Assembly: GCA_949300385.1 (NCBI GenBank)
Contig: CASGDZ010000002.1
Span: forward strand, 199,093 to 263,092
Length of the DNA: 64,000 nucleotides
Direction of reading: 5' to 3'
Source: an uncultured Christensenella sp.
GTDB lineage: Bacteria > Bacillota > Clostridia > Christensenellales > UBA1242
In this document: positions 25,885 to 34,823 of the stretch, piece after piece
Numbering within the stretch: position 1 is the first letter of the stretch
Layout: every line of letters begins with the position of its first letter
Program-made: the position numbers and the translations under genes
The notes under the pieces: model-generated
Seen by the model: only the letters and a program-made list of their open reading frames with translations
Databases searched by the model: none
What the model was told of the DNA's origin: nothing

Positions 25885-25896
25885 ACAATCGTAATC

Positions 25897-25924
25897 AAGG
25901 GCAAAATCTAATTGCCCTTTTTTA
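25897..25924 (+). terminator. Intrinsic terminator
   Basis: AAGGGCAA, a loop and TTGCCCTT followed by T residues. Confidence 0.88.
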
Positions 25925-25979
25925 TGCTAAAATGTTTGTAAAAATAGAATGATTTTGTTATAATAAACTTGAGGAAATT

Positions 25980-26720
25980 ATGGAATCAACGAATGCAGAA
26001 CGCTTTATAACGGCGTATAATACAATAGATTATAGTTTGAGAACAATTTATGATTTTAAACGCAGTATGTCATTTAGCGATGTTGTTAGGCGCAGTGTTG
26101 TTTTAAACTCTGTTGTTAGAAAATATGAAGATGACTTAATTGATTATGGAAGACTTCGTAATGCAATTATTCATAGTGGGAATAAAGATTATATCATAGC
26201 GGAACCGCATGATGAAATAGTAGAGAAGATTGAAAAACTTGCAGACCTAATCTCTGAACCACCGCTTGCTTTGGATCGCGTTGGAAATAAAGAAGTTATT
26301 ACCATATCACATGATATGTCGATATCGAAGGCAATGGAATTGATTACAAGGACAGGATATGCGAATTTGCCAGTCTATAATGGTACAAAACTGTTAGGTA
26401 TATTAAACGCGAGAAAAATTGTGGATATCTTAGGCAAGGTCATTATAGATGGTAGAAATCTTCAAGAGTATGTGGAAACAACTAATGTAGGACAAATCAT
26501 TGAAAATATGGGCGATGATTATTATTTCATGATTGCCGATGAAGGACTTACTATTGATGAAGCGATGAATAGTTTTGAAAATAATAGAAAACTTCTTATT
26601 ATTTTAATAACAAAAGATGGAAAAGACACAGAAAAACCTTTGGCAATAATTTCATCAGTCGATATCATTGATATGAAAAAGATTTTAGATGTCTATTATG
26701 TGCCAGATAGTAAAAAATAG
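25980..26720 (+). CDS. CBS-domain protein with helical N-terminal domain, 246 aa
   Basis: Residues 1-90 form a helical region resembling a HEPN/abortive-infection-type fold (RLRNAIIHSGNKDYIIAEPHDEIVEKI is an [RN]-x-x-x-x-H-type segment). Residues about 100-240 form a pair of CBS domains (SKAMELITRTGYANLPVYNGTKL and TIDEAMNSFENNRKLLIIL), which normally bind adenine nucleotides. CBS pairs usually act as energy-state sensors; the output here is unknown. TTGTAA-N17-TATAAT (25936-25964) and a gagg ribosome site precede ATG. The next gene starts 12 bases downstream, so they probably share a transcript. Confidence 0.7.
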   Translation: MESTNAERFITAYNTIDYSLRTIYDFKRSMSFSDVVRRSVVLNSVVRKYEDDLIDYGRLRNAIIHSGNKDYIIAEPHDEIVEKIEKLADLISEPPLALDRVGNKEVITISHDMSISKAMELITRTGYANLPVYNGTKLLGILNARKIVDILGKVIIDGRNLQEYVETTNVGQIIENMGDDYYFMIADEGLTIDEAMNSFENNRKLLIILITKDGKDTEKPLAIISSVDIIDMKKILDVYYVPDSKK

Positions 26721-26732
26721 ATTAATTTGTTT

Positions 26733-27575
26733 ATGAGAATTGCAACTGATTGGAATGATTATAAAGTATTATCTACCGCAAGTGGAGAAAAACTAGAAAA
26801 CATTGGCGGTTATACTTTTTTACGCCCCGATCCGCAAGTTATTTGGAATACAGATAGACACCTTCCTACAAATGTAGACGCTTGCTACAAGCGTGGTGAT
26901 AACAAATCGGGCAAATGGATAAAGAGTGATAAACTTCCTAATTCGTTTGTAATTAGTAGAAAAGGAATAAAATTTCACATTGAACCTATGAGTTTTAAAC
27001 ATATTTGCATTTTCCCTGAACAGGCGGTAAATTGGGATATAATGTCCGATTTAATAAAGAATGCAAATAGACCTATAAAGATTCTTAACTTGTTTGCATA
27101 TACTGGTGGGGCTAGCGTGGCATGTGCACTTAGTGGTGCGAGCGTAACCCATGTTGATGCAGCAAAAAGTATGATTGATATAGCAAAGATCAACGCAAAA
27201 CTTAACAATATTGATAATATACGATTTATTTTAGATGATTGTACAAAGTTCGTTGAAAGAGAAATTCGTCGTGGGAATAAATACGATGCAATAATTATGG
27301 ATCCACCATCATTCGGGCGTGGACCGCGTGGCGAAACATGGAAGATAGAGGAAAACATTTTTGAGTTTGTAAAATTATGTACACAATTGCTTAGCAATAA
27401 TCCTCTATTTGTATTGATCAATAGTTATACGACTGGTTTGCAACCAACTGTTATGGCTAACATTTTAAATGCAACAATTAAACATGGCAAGTGTGAAGCG
27501 TATGAAATTGGATTGCCGACTGATGAAAAAGATATCGTATTGCCATGCGGTTGTAGTGCAATTAAAATATTTTAA
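26733..27575 (+). CDS. Class I SAM-dependent RNA methyltransferase (RlmI-like)
   Basis: The C-terminal two thirds is a Rossmann methyltransferase: LNLFAYTGGASVACALSGA (motif I), VTHVDAAKSMIDIAKINAKLNN (motif II), IMDPPSFGRGPRG (Asp-Pro-Pro-Ser-Phe motif IV). This matches the RlmI/RlmK group of 23S rRNA methyltransferases and related DUF-type enzymes. It lacks an obvious PUA domain, so the exact target is open. I start at ATG 26733 rather than TTG 26727. It follows the CBS gene closely and precedes a pseudouridine synthase after an AT-only spacer, giving an RNA-modification neighbourhood. Confidence 0.78.
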   Translation: MRIATDWNDYKVLSTASGEKLENIGGYTFLRPDPQVIWNTDRHLPTNVDACYKRGDNKSGKWIKSDKLPNSFVISRKGIKFHIEPMSFKHICIFPEQAVNWDIMSDLIKNANRPIKILNLFAYTGGASVACALSGASVTHVDAAKSMIDIAKINAKLNNIDNIRFILDDCTKFVEREIRRGNKYDAIIMDPPSFGRGPRGETWKIEENIFEFVKLCTQLLSNNPLFVLINSYTTGLQPTVMANILNATIKHGKCEAYEIGLPTDEKDIVLPCGCSAIKIF

Positions 27576-27745
27576 ATCTAATATAAATTAAAAAATTTTA
27601 ATAAAAACTATAAAAATATTATAAAAAAATTATAAAACTATAAAAATTTTATTAAAAATATATTAAAATATGAAAACTATTAAAAATTTAATTAATATCA
27701 ATAATAAACATAATATTTTTTAAATTTTTATTTGTGGGGACAAAA

Positions 27746-28447
27746 ATGAAAATAGAACCAAAAATTATATATGAAGATAATCATATAATAGTGGTTATAA
27801 AACCACAAAATATTTCTGTACAAGCAGACGATAGCAAAGACATGGATATGTTGACAATAATTAAAGATTTTATTAAAGAGCGCGATAATAAACCGGGCAA
27901 TGTATATTTAGGACTTGTGCATAGATTAGATAGACCGACTGGTGGCGTAATGGTGTTTGCTAAAACTAGTAAGGCAGCAAGCCGACTTTCAAAAGAATTA
28001 AAAGACAAGCAGTTAAAGAAAAAATATCTTTGTGTAGTATGTGGACGACCACAAATTGTTAGCAATAGACTTACTACATATTTAAAGAAAGATAGCAAGA
28101 CAAATACAGTTAGAATTGCACCTCAATTAGAAGAAGGAGCAAAGGAAGCTATTTTGGAGTATTCATTAATTGAAACAAAAAATAATCTCTCGTTAATAAG
28201 TGTTGATTTAATAACAGGGAGAAGTCATCAAATTAGAGTGCAGATGTCAGCACAGTTGAATACTCCAATCTATGCAGATTTCAAATATGGAGATAGGCAA
28301 CATGCTGGTAATTTGGCTTTATGGGCTTTTGAGTTATCATTTGTTCATCCTGTTACCAAAGAGAATATGCGCTTTAAGGTTGCTCCAGATTTTACAAACT
28401 CTGCTTTCTCGATTTTTAAAGACAAAATTGAAAAAATGATAAATTAA
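27746..28447 (+). CDS. RluA/RluD-family pseudouridine synthase
   Basis: The enzyme isomerises uridines in 23S rRNA or tRNA. Visible motifs are YEDNHIIVVIKPQNISVQ (N-terminal block), GLVHRLDRPTGGVMVFAKTS with the catalytic Asp, and ITGRSHQIRVQMS near the C terminus. There is no S4 domain, so it belongs to the short RluA/YhcT-like group of about 230 aa. A GTG at 27734 is in frame, but gtgggg serves better as the ribosome site, so ATG 27746 is chosen. The target cannot be deduced. Confidence 0.85.
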   Translation: MKIEPKIIYEDNHIIVVIKPQNISVQADDSKDMDMLTIIKDFIKERDNKPGNVYLGLVHRLDRPTGGVMVFAKTSKAASRLSKELKDKQLKKKYLCVVCGRPQIVSNRLTTYLKKDSKTNTVRIAPQLEEGAKEAILEYSLIETKNNLSLISVDLITGRSHQIRVQMSAQLNTPIYADFKYGDRQHAGNLALWAFELSFVHPVTKENMRFKVAPDFTNSAFSIFKDKIEKMIN

Positions 28448-28705
28448 CATTTAATATATTTAAATGTTTTTTAATATAAAAAATTAAAAAAATAATGAAA
28501 AATATATAAATAAATTAATAAATTTTAGTTATTTATTATATAAAAATAAAATTTTTATTATATTAATCTTAGATTTAATATTTTAAATAAATTATAGTAA
28601 AAAATAATTATAAAAAAAATATTAAAAAAATTTTTAAAAAAGTATTGACTATATTTAAAATTAGTGCTAAAAAGTATGTGTAATTTAAGTACATAAGGAG
28701 AATTT

Positions 28706-30211
28706 ATGAATAAATTAGCAGTATTTGAATTAGGCGTTAATGATGTGCGCTTAACAATATTTAAACATACAAGCAATGGATATTTCGCGATTGATTCGCA
28801 AATTATAGAGCCTATTAAATTAACACAAGATATGGAGCGTGATGGTTATATTAAACCTGCTCGTATTCAAGAAACGATTACAATCTTAAAAAATTTTAGG
28901 AAGATAGTTGATGGAGCGCAGATTGAGAATATGATATGCTATGCTAGTCCAATAATAGCAACTGCGCGAAATCAAATAGCTTTTTTAGACGAAATATATA
29001 AGACAGTATCTCTTTACTTTAAAATATTGAGTCACGAAGAACAAATATCCGCTTTGCATAGTGCTATCATGTACTCGTTTGCTATGACGCGTGGCGTGAT
29101 AATGCAGATAGGTGATTATTCTACTGAAATTATAAGATTCAACAGACGAGTTGTTGTAAATAGCGCTTCAATTCCATTCGGCGCAGTCAACTTGTTAGAT
29201 AGAATGTCTGAAGGTACGCTTGCTGACCATATGGACAAAGCGGTTGAGATAATGACAAGAGAGTTTAAAAAATTGGACTGGCTATATAATCTTGATGAAG
29301 AATCTGAGTTTATAGGCGTAGGGGAAGTATTTACATCACTTGGGAAATTGTCAAGAAAATCTTCTAGATATCCACTAGATGTAGCGCATAATTATGAAGT
29401 TACTCAAGATAGTTTCCAAAGCGTTTATAACCTTATTCGTGGGCTAGATTTAAACAAGGCTAAGAAATTGAAAGGTATTTCAGAGAAGCGTGCTGATGTT
29501 ATTGCAATTGGACTTGCTATTGTAAAAGTCGCATTTAACGAGTTCATTCGTGGGTGTGTGAAAGTCTCTACGAATGGGGAAATGTATGGGATAGTGGCAA
29601 AGAGTTTGCTTGGACAGACGGGCGAAAAACCATTGTTGGATATTTTGGGATATTCTTTGAGTGCAATAAATGAATTTTATCCAACGAATGTCAATGCAGA
29701 CAGCAATTACGCACTCGCAGTAATTTTGTATAAACAATTAAAAGTTTTGCATAAACTTACTCGACCTTATGTTAAAGTCTTAAGAATTGCGGCAAGTTTA
29801 TGTATGGCAGGCAAAAGAATATCATTTGAAGATTATCAAAAAAATAATTTTCCTGTTATTTTGCATAGTTCCATCTATGGCGCTTCACATAAAGACATTA
29901 TACTTGCAGCATTCGTTGCAGCCAGTCAAAATATTGATGATTTCTCACTCAGTGATTGGGTGCGATATCAAGATTTAGTGTCGGACGAAGATTTGGACGC
30001 AGTTAGAAAATTAGCAGTTATTATAAAAATGGCTACAATGTTTAATATAACTAATTCAAATAGCGTAAAAGATATAGCGTGCGATGTTTTAGGAGACACT
30101 GTCATCTTAAAAACAGAAGTGGAAAAAGACGCTACTTTGGAAATAAGCCAGGCTATGTCTGTTGCTGGTGATTTTAAAAAAGTTTACGGAAAAAATTTAC
30201 AAATATTATAA
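28706..30211 (+). CDS. Ppx/GppA-like protein with altered nucleotide motif, 501 aa
   Basis: The fold follows exopolyphosphatase/pppGpp phosphatases: VFELGVNDVRLTIFK (phosphate-1-like strand), ATARNQIAFLDEI (family ATSAxRxAxN-like block), SHEEQISALHSA (SGxEEA-like) and a C-terminal HD-like helical domain. However, the usual DIGGGSTE loop reads MQIGDYSTEIIRF, and the first loop lacks the canonical DIGSNS. Catalysis is therefore uncertain; a regulatory or structural role is possible. A ribosome site (aaggag) precedes ATG. It lies 24 bases before an MreB-like gene, which suggests an operon with shape and division genes. Confidence 0.65.
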   Translation: MNKLAVFELGVNDVRLTIFKHTSNGYFAIDSQIIEPIKLTQDMERDGYIKPARIQETITILKNFRKIVDGAQIENMICYASPIIATARNQIAFLDEIYKTVSLYFKILSHEEQISALHSAIMYSFAMTRGVIMQIGDYSTEIIRFNRRVVVNSASIPFGAVNLLDRMSEGTLADHMDKAVEIMTREFKKLDWLYNLDEESEFIGVGEVFTSLGKLSRKSSRYPLDVAHNYEVTQDSFQSVYNLIRGLDLNKAKKLKGISEKRADVIAIGLAIVKVAFNEFIRGCVKVSTNGEMYGIVAKSLLGQTGEKPLLDILGYSLSAINEFYPTNVNADSNYALAVILYKQLKVLHKLTRPYVKVLRIAASLCMAGKRISFEDYQKNNFPVILHSSIYGASHKDIILAAFVAASQNIDDFSLSDWVRYQDLVSDEDLDAVRKLAVIIKMATMFNITNSNSVKDIACDVLGDTVILKTEVEKDATLEISQAMSVAGDFKKVYGKNLQIL

Positions 30212-30235
30212 TGTTTGTAATTTAGGGGGGTGTGT

Positions 30236-31228
30236 ATGTTCAGTATAGATCTAGCGATAAAATTTGGTAGTGATGAAATTATTATCTACAGAAAAGGTAT
30301 TGGAATAATAGCAAAAGAGCCGGCATATTTAGCGCTAACAAAAGGAGAAAAACCAAAGGTTAAAGCATATGGATTGCGCGCTAAAAAACTCTTTGAAACA
30401 GAGTCTAATCAAGTAACTGTATATCGTCCAATTCAAAGAAGTGAAGTGGTAGATGAGAAAATGGCAGTGGAACTTATGTCTAGTATTCTTAAAAATGTCA
30501 TTGTGGATAAGTTCACTATTACACGAATAAATGCACTTGTCGCTGTGCCATGCGCTTTAAATGAGGGTCAATTATTAAGCCTTAAAAAAGTATTGCAGAT
30601 GTCGGGCATTGGGAAAGTTACTTTTGTGCAAAATAGCGTCTGTGCACGAGCAAATTTAGATATAGACAGCCATTCACATATTATGGTAGTAGATATAGGA
30701 GCGTACATCACTGATATATCTGTTTTAAATGAATATAATTTTTCATTTGGTAGAATGTATTTTATCGGCGGAAATGATATGGATAAAAGTATAACCACTT
30801 TCATATCAGACAACCACAACCTTGAAGTTAGCGACTTGACAAGTAATAAGGTCAAAAATGAAATTGCATCTCTTTATGACCGCGATCTATATCGTGCCGA
30901 ATATTTGGGCATGGACGAGAATAAAAAACTTGTTAAACATGAAATATCAGCAAATGAAATACGAGTTGCTATTGTAAATATTTATGATTTGATATTTAGT
31001 AAAATACAAGAAATAATGTCTCAACTTCCAAAAGATGTTATGGCAGATGTATACAATAATGGCGTAATGTTTGTCGGCGGTGCTAGTTCAATAGCGGGAC
31101 TATATGAATATGCTAAAAAGAAATTGGACCTTCCTATTATTGTCCCTGATGACCCTATGAATGCTGTTATTTTAGGAGCAGGCAAATTATTAAATCCGGA
31201 TAGAGATTTTCTAAAAATTAATTTTTAA
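30236..31228 (+). CDS. MreB-like cell-shape protein
   Basis: This is an actin-fold protein of the MreB/Mbl family, about 330 aa. Recognisable parts are the N-terminal SIDLAIKFGSDEIIIY strand (usually DLGTAN, here divergent), ALVAVPCALNEGQ (normally VPxxxTxxER), MVVDIGAYITDISVL (phosphate-2), RMYFIGGNDMDKSI (GGD-like) and MFVGGASSIAGL (adenosine motif). These match in order, but several are degenerate. It should polymerise under the membrane to guide cell-wall synthesis. ATG 30236 is preferred over GTG 30230 because aggggggtg is an ideal ribosome site. It is followed by minD. Confidence 0.75.
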   Translation: MFSIDLAIKFGSDEIIIYRKGIGIIAKEPAYLALTKGEKPKVKAYGLRAKKLFETESNQVTVYRPIQRSEVVDEKMAVELMSSILKNVIVDKFTITRINALVAVPCALNEGQLLSLKKVLQMSGIGKVTFVQNSVCARANLDIDSHSHIMVVDIGAYITDISVLNEYNFSFGRMYFIGGNDMDKSITTFISDNHNLEVSDLTSNKVKNEIASLYDRDLYRAEYLGMDENKKLVKHEISANEIRVAIVNIYDLIFSKIQEIMSQLPKDVMADVYNNGVMFVGGASSIAGLYEYAKKKLDLPIIVPDDPMNAVILGAGKLLNPDRDFLKINF

Positions 31229-31407
31229 TATTATATAAACATTGCAAAATTTTTAAAATTTTATAAAGATAGCGTTATTTTAGAAATTTTTGCAATTTTT
31301 TTATGCAAAATATAAAAATTCGTCTAATAATGACGAATATAAAATTTTATATATTTGAGTTATATCTTTTTGTATTCTTAATGATAAAATGACATCAGGA
31401 GGAAAAT

Positions 31408-32199
31408 ATGGCGAGAGTTATAGTTGTAACATCGGGAAAAGGCGGAGTAGGGAAAACTACTGTAACCGCTAATTTAGGCTTGCACCTTGCTAGTAAAAAT
31501 TATAGAGTTTGTTTAGTCGATATGGATATAGGATTAAACAATTTAGATGTTGTCATGAATATGGAAGATAGAGTTGTGTATAGTATGCTAGATGTTATAG
31601 AAGGTAGAGTGCGCCTTCGCGAAGCGCTAGTCCAAGACGATTGTTATCCGCTTTTGTATATGCTTAGCAGTGGAGGTTTAAATCAAAATCTAACTATACA
31701 AATGGCTCAAATAAAATTAATAATTACGGAATTGTCGAGTATGTGCGATTATGTTATAATAGATTGCCCAGCGGGAATAGACGCAGGCTTTAAGCGCGCG
31801 GTTAGTTGTGCAGATGAAGCGCTAGTTGTAACAACACCACATTTGTCAAGCCTAAGAGATGCGGACAAAGTTATAACGATTCTTACAAGTTACGGCATAA
31901 CAAATAAGCGATTTGTCATAAATCGTGCGCGCGGAGATTTAATTAAAGACAAACTTATGTTTGATGTCTACGATATAGGTAAATCGTTAGGTATTGAATT
32001 TGGTGGAGTCATTCCAGAAGACGACAATGTTATAACTAATTCAAGCAGTAGTATAAAAAATAATAAAATTGCATTGAATCGAGCATTCGATATCCTTGCT
32101 AATAATATTATTACAGGCGAGAAAAAATTATATGATTGTACATATAAATATAGGGGATTTTTAGGTTCGATAAAAAAGTTGCTTAAAAGGAGCGTATAA
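31408..32199 (+). CDS. minD: Septum-site determining ATPase MinD
   Basis: The deviant Walker A KGGVGKTT with its signature Lys (residues about 10-17), DMDIGLNNLD, VIIDCPAGIDAGF (Walker B) and INRARGD define MinD. The C terminus ends in a basic amphipathic helix (GFLGSIKKLLKRSV), the membrane-targeting sequence. MinD with MinE oscillates on the membrane to place the division septum. The effector MinC is not adjacent. A perfect ribosome site (aggagg) precedes ATG. The stop codon overlaps the minE start (TAATG). Confidence 0.92.
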   Translation: MARVIVVTSGKGGVGKTTVTANLGLHLASKNYRVCLVDMDIGLNNLDVVMNMEDRVVYSMLDVIEGRVRLREALVQDDCYPLLYMLSSGGLNQNLTIQMAQIKLIITELSSMCDYVIIDCPAGIDAGFKRAVSCADEALVVTTPHLSSLRDADKVITILTSYGITNKRFVINRARGDLIKDKLMFDVYDIGKSLGIEFGGVIPEDDNVITNSSSSIKNNKIALNRAFDILANNIITGEKKLYDCTYKYRGFLGSIKKLLKRSV

Positions 32200-32426
32200 T
32201 GGACTTAAAAAAACGATTAAACTCGATAATTGAAAAAGATAAAGAGCATAATCCAAAATATTTAATAAATGTCATTAAATCTGATTTTTTCTATCTCATA
32301 AGCAACTATTTCGAAGTGAATTTCGATGATATAAATGTTGACATAGGCTTAAAAGATGGGCAGTATGAGATAAAGATTTCATGCTTAGGTGATAGAATGA
32401 AGTTGATGCGAACTTTGCCTGATTAA
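32199..32426 (+). CDS. minE: MinE topological specificity factor
   Basis: The 75-residue product begins MDLKKRLNSIIEKDK, an amphipathic membrane-binding start, followed by a contact helix and a beta segment (GQYEIKISCL), as in MinE. The gene overlaps the minD stop by one base, giving translational coupling. MinE stimulates MinD ATPase and drives oscillation. Short and divergent, but context and length make the call good. Confidence 0.8.
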   Translation: MDLKKRLNSIIEKDKEHNPKYLINVIKSDFFYLISNYFEVNFDDINVDIGLKDGQYEIKISCLGDRMKLMRTLPD

Positions 32427-32479
32427 AAATATAAAATCATTTTCGTACTAAATTTTAAATAAATTTAATATTTTAATAT

Positions 32480-33274
32480 ATGAAAAAACTAAAAATTAGT
32501 CCAAATATCGTAATTTTAGTGCTTTTTTGCGCTATTTTTAATAAATTTTTGCTATTTTTAAATTATTTTGTCGCTTTGGCTATACACGAACTAGCACATT
32601 TTTATGTTGCTTCTAAGCGCGGATATGCAATGAAAGAATTTAAAATAGATCTTTTTGGTTGTTCAATGGACTTGGATGAAAATATTGAAGATAGAGATAG
32701 TTTTTCAATAAATATCGCAGGACCATGTATTAATTTGTTTTTATGCTTAGTATGTTTAGCACTATATTATCTCGTTCCAGAATCTTATGTTTATCTAAAT
32801 TTATTTTGTATTAGTAATCTCATTATTGCACTATTCAATTTACTTCCGATTTATCCACTAGATGGAGGGAAAATTGTACGCGGAATTATAAAAAATAAAA
32901 AAGTATATTTTGTCGTAGATATATTAATTCGTATTATCTTTTCAGTTGTATTTATTTCTTTATTTATTGTTTCACTAATGACTACACCTAATTATTTTTA
33001 TCTTTTAATGTTTATATTTTTCGTCAGTGCAAGAAACAAAAAATCGCCGACCTTTTCAATTTTCAAAACAAAAAAGCATCATAACTTTGAAAAGATAAGA
33101 TTAATAAAAATTGATGCGCAGGACAATCTTTACAAGATAATCAAGCACATCAAAAAAGATAAATATACAATCTTTTATTTCCCAAACAAAAAGCGCTATA
33201 TTGACGAAGATACAATCGTTCAATTCGCGCTAAATTATCCACTTGTAACAGAAATAAAAGACATTAAATTTTAA
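32480..33274 (+). CDS. Site-2 protease, SpoIVFB-like (M50 family)
   Basis: An intramembrane zinc metalloprotease. HELAHF (residues about 37-42) supplies the HExxH zinc site, and NLLPIYPLDGGKI (about 126-138) supplies the third ligand (LDG motif). Four to six hydrophobic helices surround them, and a cytoplasmic tail of about 70 residues follows; SpoIVFB carries a CBS domain at that position, but none is recognised here. It lies downstream of minDE, a neighbourhood also seen in Bacillus, where spoIVFB cleaves pro-sigma-K. Its TAA overlaps that of the convergent sigma-like gene. Confidence 0.8.
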   Translation: MKKLKISPNIVILVLFCAIFNKFLLFLNYFVALAIHELAHFYVASKRGYAMKEFKIDLFGCSMDLDENIEDRDSFSINIAGPCINLFLCLVCLALYYLVPESYVYLNLFCISNLIIALFNLLPIYPLDGGKIVRGIIKNKKVYFVVDILIRIIFSVVFISLFIVSLMTTPNYFYLLMFIFFVSARNKKSPTFSIFKTKKHHNFEKIRLIKIDAQDNLYKIIKHIKKDKYTIFYFPNKKRYIDEDTIVQFALNYPLVTEIKDIKF

Positions 33275-34341
33275 ATATTCCACTCGGTTATGTCAAGATT
33301 TGATTTAAGTATGTTTAGAATGCGGAGTATTGCACATTTCACTTTTTTCTCACTTACATTGTATTTAATAGATAGTTCGCTAATTGTTCTTTTCTTAACC
33401 CCTATTCCAAAATAATAGGACAATAGTTTAAATTCGCTTTTATTCAATATTGTTTTAATATTTTCTACTAAATTTTCGTTGAAAACATTTTCTATCGCAA
33501 TTATATCAGTATTTTTATTTTCGTCCGCCTTTAATGAATCTAATATAGTTAAATTATCGGTATCATCAAATTGTTTATTTATGCTTATACTTTCATTAAT
33601 ATTTAATTTTTTATAAAATGTAATTTTATTGTATTTAAGATATTTGATAGGTAAATATAAATCATTAATTAAAGATTTATCTAATGCATAAACAAGTTTT
33701 TCGGTTAAATAAGCAATTAAATCTTCACGAGTATCGTAATCTTTCTCGGAATTGGCTAATTTATATACTAGTGGCATAAACTTTTGATGTAATGTTTTTC
33801 TAGCTTGCATGTCCCCTAACAACATGCGTTCACGAAGATGGTAGTTATTATCTTTTGTTGAATATGTATCGTTTGGCAACAATGAACTATGTGTATCAAA
33901 TTCAAAACCAATTTCTTTTAGTGATATTATTTGATTTTTAGACAATTTAACATAACCCATACGAATAGTTTTAACATAAAAACCTAATTCGTAATTATTA
34001 TCAATATAATCTTGCGGGACATACAAATTGTGAAAACTATTTTTATACGAAATTATGTTTTGATAAAATATATCATAATCAAACTTTTTTATTTTTGCAG
34101 TAAAAGTAAAGTTCCAAATAAAGCCTATGTCATTAAGCATTTTAATTTGTCCATCAGTTAGTTTAATATTACTAGATCTAACAGAATGAACTTTCATGCC
34201 TAAAGGATAACCATTTATGGTATAAGTTATTTTAATATTAAGGTGATCAAATTTGTTGTAGAAATCTACAATGTAATCATAGAATTCTTTAAAATTAAAA
34301 TAACGTTTATTATTCCAAATGAAATCCAAATCATTAAGCAT
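33271..34341 (-). CDS. HA-repeat / sigma-70-like fusion protein, main open frame
   Basis: Residues 1-70 and 75-155 each resemble a helicase-associated (HA) domain: YPLGMKVHSVRSS...KLTDGQIKMLNDIGFIW and GFYVKTIRMGYVKLSKNQIISLKEIGF. The C-terminal 190 residues look like a sigma factor. LRERMLLGDMQARKTLHQKF and DLIAYLTEKLVYALDKS fit region 2, ISINKQFDDTDNLTILDSL fits the linker seen in RpoD/SigA-like factors, and LSYYFGIGVKKRTISELSIKYNVSEKKVK is a region 4 helix-turn-helix. No such fusion is known to me. Coding sequence homologous to a third repeat extends upstream through an in-frame TGA (see 34342-34536). The stop overlaps that of the M50 gene. Confidence 0.6.
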   Translation of the reverse strand: MLNDLDFIWNNKRYFNFKEFYDYIVDFYNKFDHLNIKITYTINGYPLGMKVHSVRSSNIKLTDGQIKMLNDIGFIWNFTFTAKIKKFDYDIFYQNIISYKNSFHNLYVPQDYIDNNYELGFYVKTIRMGYVKLSKNQIISLKEIGFEFDTHSSLLPNDTYSTKDNNYHLRERMLLGDMQARKTLHQKFMPLVYKLANSEKDYDTREDLIAYLTEKLVYALDKSLINDLYLPIKYLKYNKITFYKKLNINESISINKQFDDTDNLTILDSLKADENKNTDIIAIENVFNENLVENIKTILNKSEFKLLSYYFGIGVKKRTISELSIKYNVSEKKVKCAILRILNILKSNLDITEWNI

Positions 34342-34536
34342 TTGAATTTGATGATCAGTTAGTTTTATATGACCAGATCTCGCATAACTAACTTTCTTGC
34401 CTAAAGGGTAGCCATTTACTACATAATATTGTTTAATATCAAGGTGACCAAATTTGTTATAGAAATCTATAATGTAATCATAAAATTCGTTAAAATTAAA
34501 TCATCTTTTTATTGCCTTGACTATAAGATTATCCAT
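34342..34536 (-). pseudogene. N-terminal HA repeat of the sigma-like gene, interrupted by in-frame TGA
   Basis: In the same frame as the 33271-34341 gene, ATG at 34536-34534 follows an AAAGGAT ribosome site and reads MDNLIVKAIKR, then TGA (34503-34501). It then continues FNFNEFYDYIIDFYNK...NGYPLGKKVSYARSG, clearly a copy of the HA repeat just downstream. The TGA stands where the sister repeat has an aromatic residue. Between TGA and ATG 34341 there is no other start codon. Either the 5' repeat is lost by a nonsense mutation or UGA is read through. Confidence 0.6.
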
Positions 34537-34698
34537 TTTTAATATTATCCTTTGTAGTATTTTATCGTATTTATTGAATTTGTCAATAGCCTATCGAATA
34601 GTAGATAAAACGCATTTAATACAATTACATATGTTTAAGGTTATTCATATAAAAGTAGAGAAATTGTGGATAACTAAGGGAATTTTAAAAATTATAGT

Positions 34699-34727
34699 TG
34701 ACAAAGTGTATAGAGTATGCTAAAATA
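34699..34727 (+). promoter_or_regulatory. Promoter of the L21 operon
   Basis: TTGACA (34699-34704), 17 bases, TAAAAT (34722-34727). The start is predicted near 34734. Confidence 0.8.
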
Positions 34728-34733
34728 TACAGG

Positions 34734-34817
34734 TAGTACCACATTGAAAAGGTATAATTTCATTATCAAAAGTATTTTGATATGAAAACCTTAAGAGTGA
34801 GTCTTTATAGGAGGTAA
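34734..34817 (+). promoter_or_regulatory. L21 ribosomal-protein leader
   Basis: The 5' leader folds as AAGGT...ACCTT enclosing TTTCAT/ATGAAA and TATCAAAA/TTTTGATA, then runs into the rplU ribosome site (ggaggt). Position and a conserved-looking CTTAAGAGTGAGTC stretch suit the Firmicutes L21 leader, proposed to let L21 regulate its own operon. The match is by eye. Confidence 0.55.
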
Positions 34818-34823
34818 ACTAGT

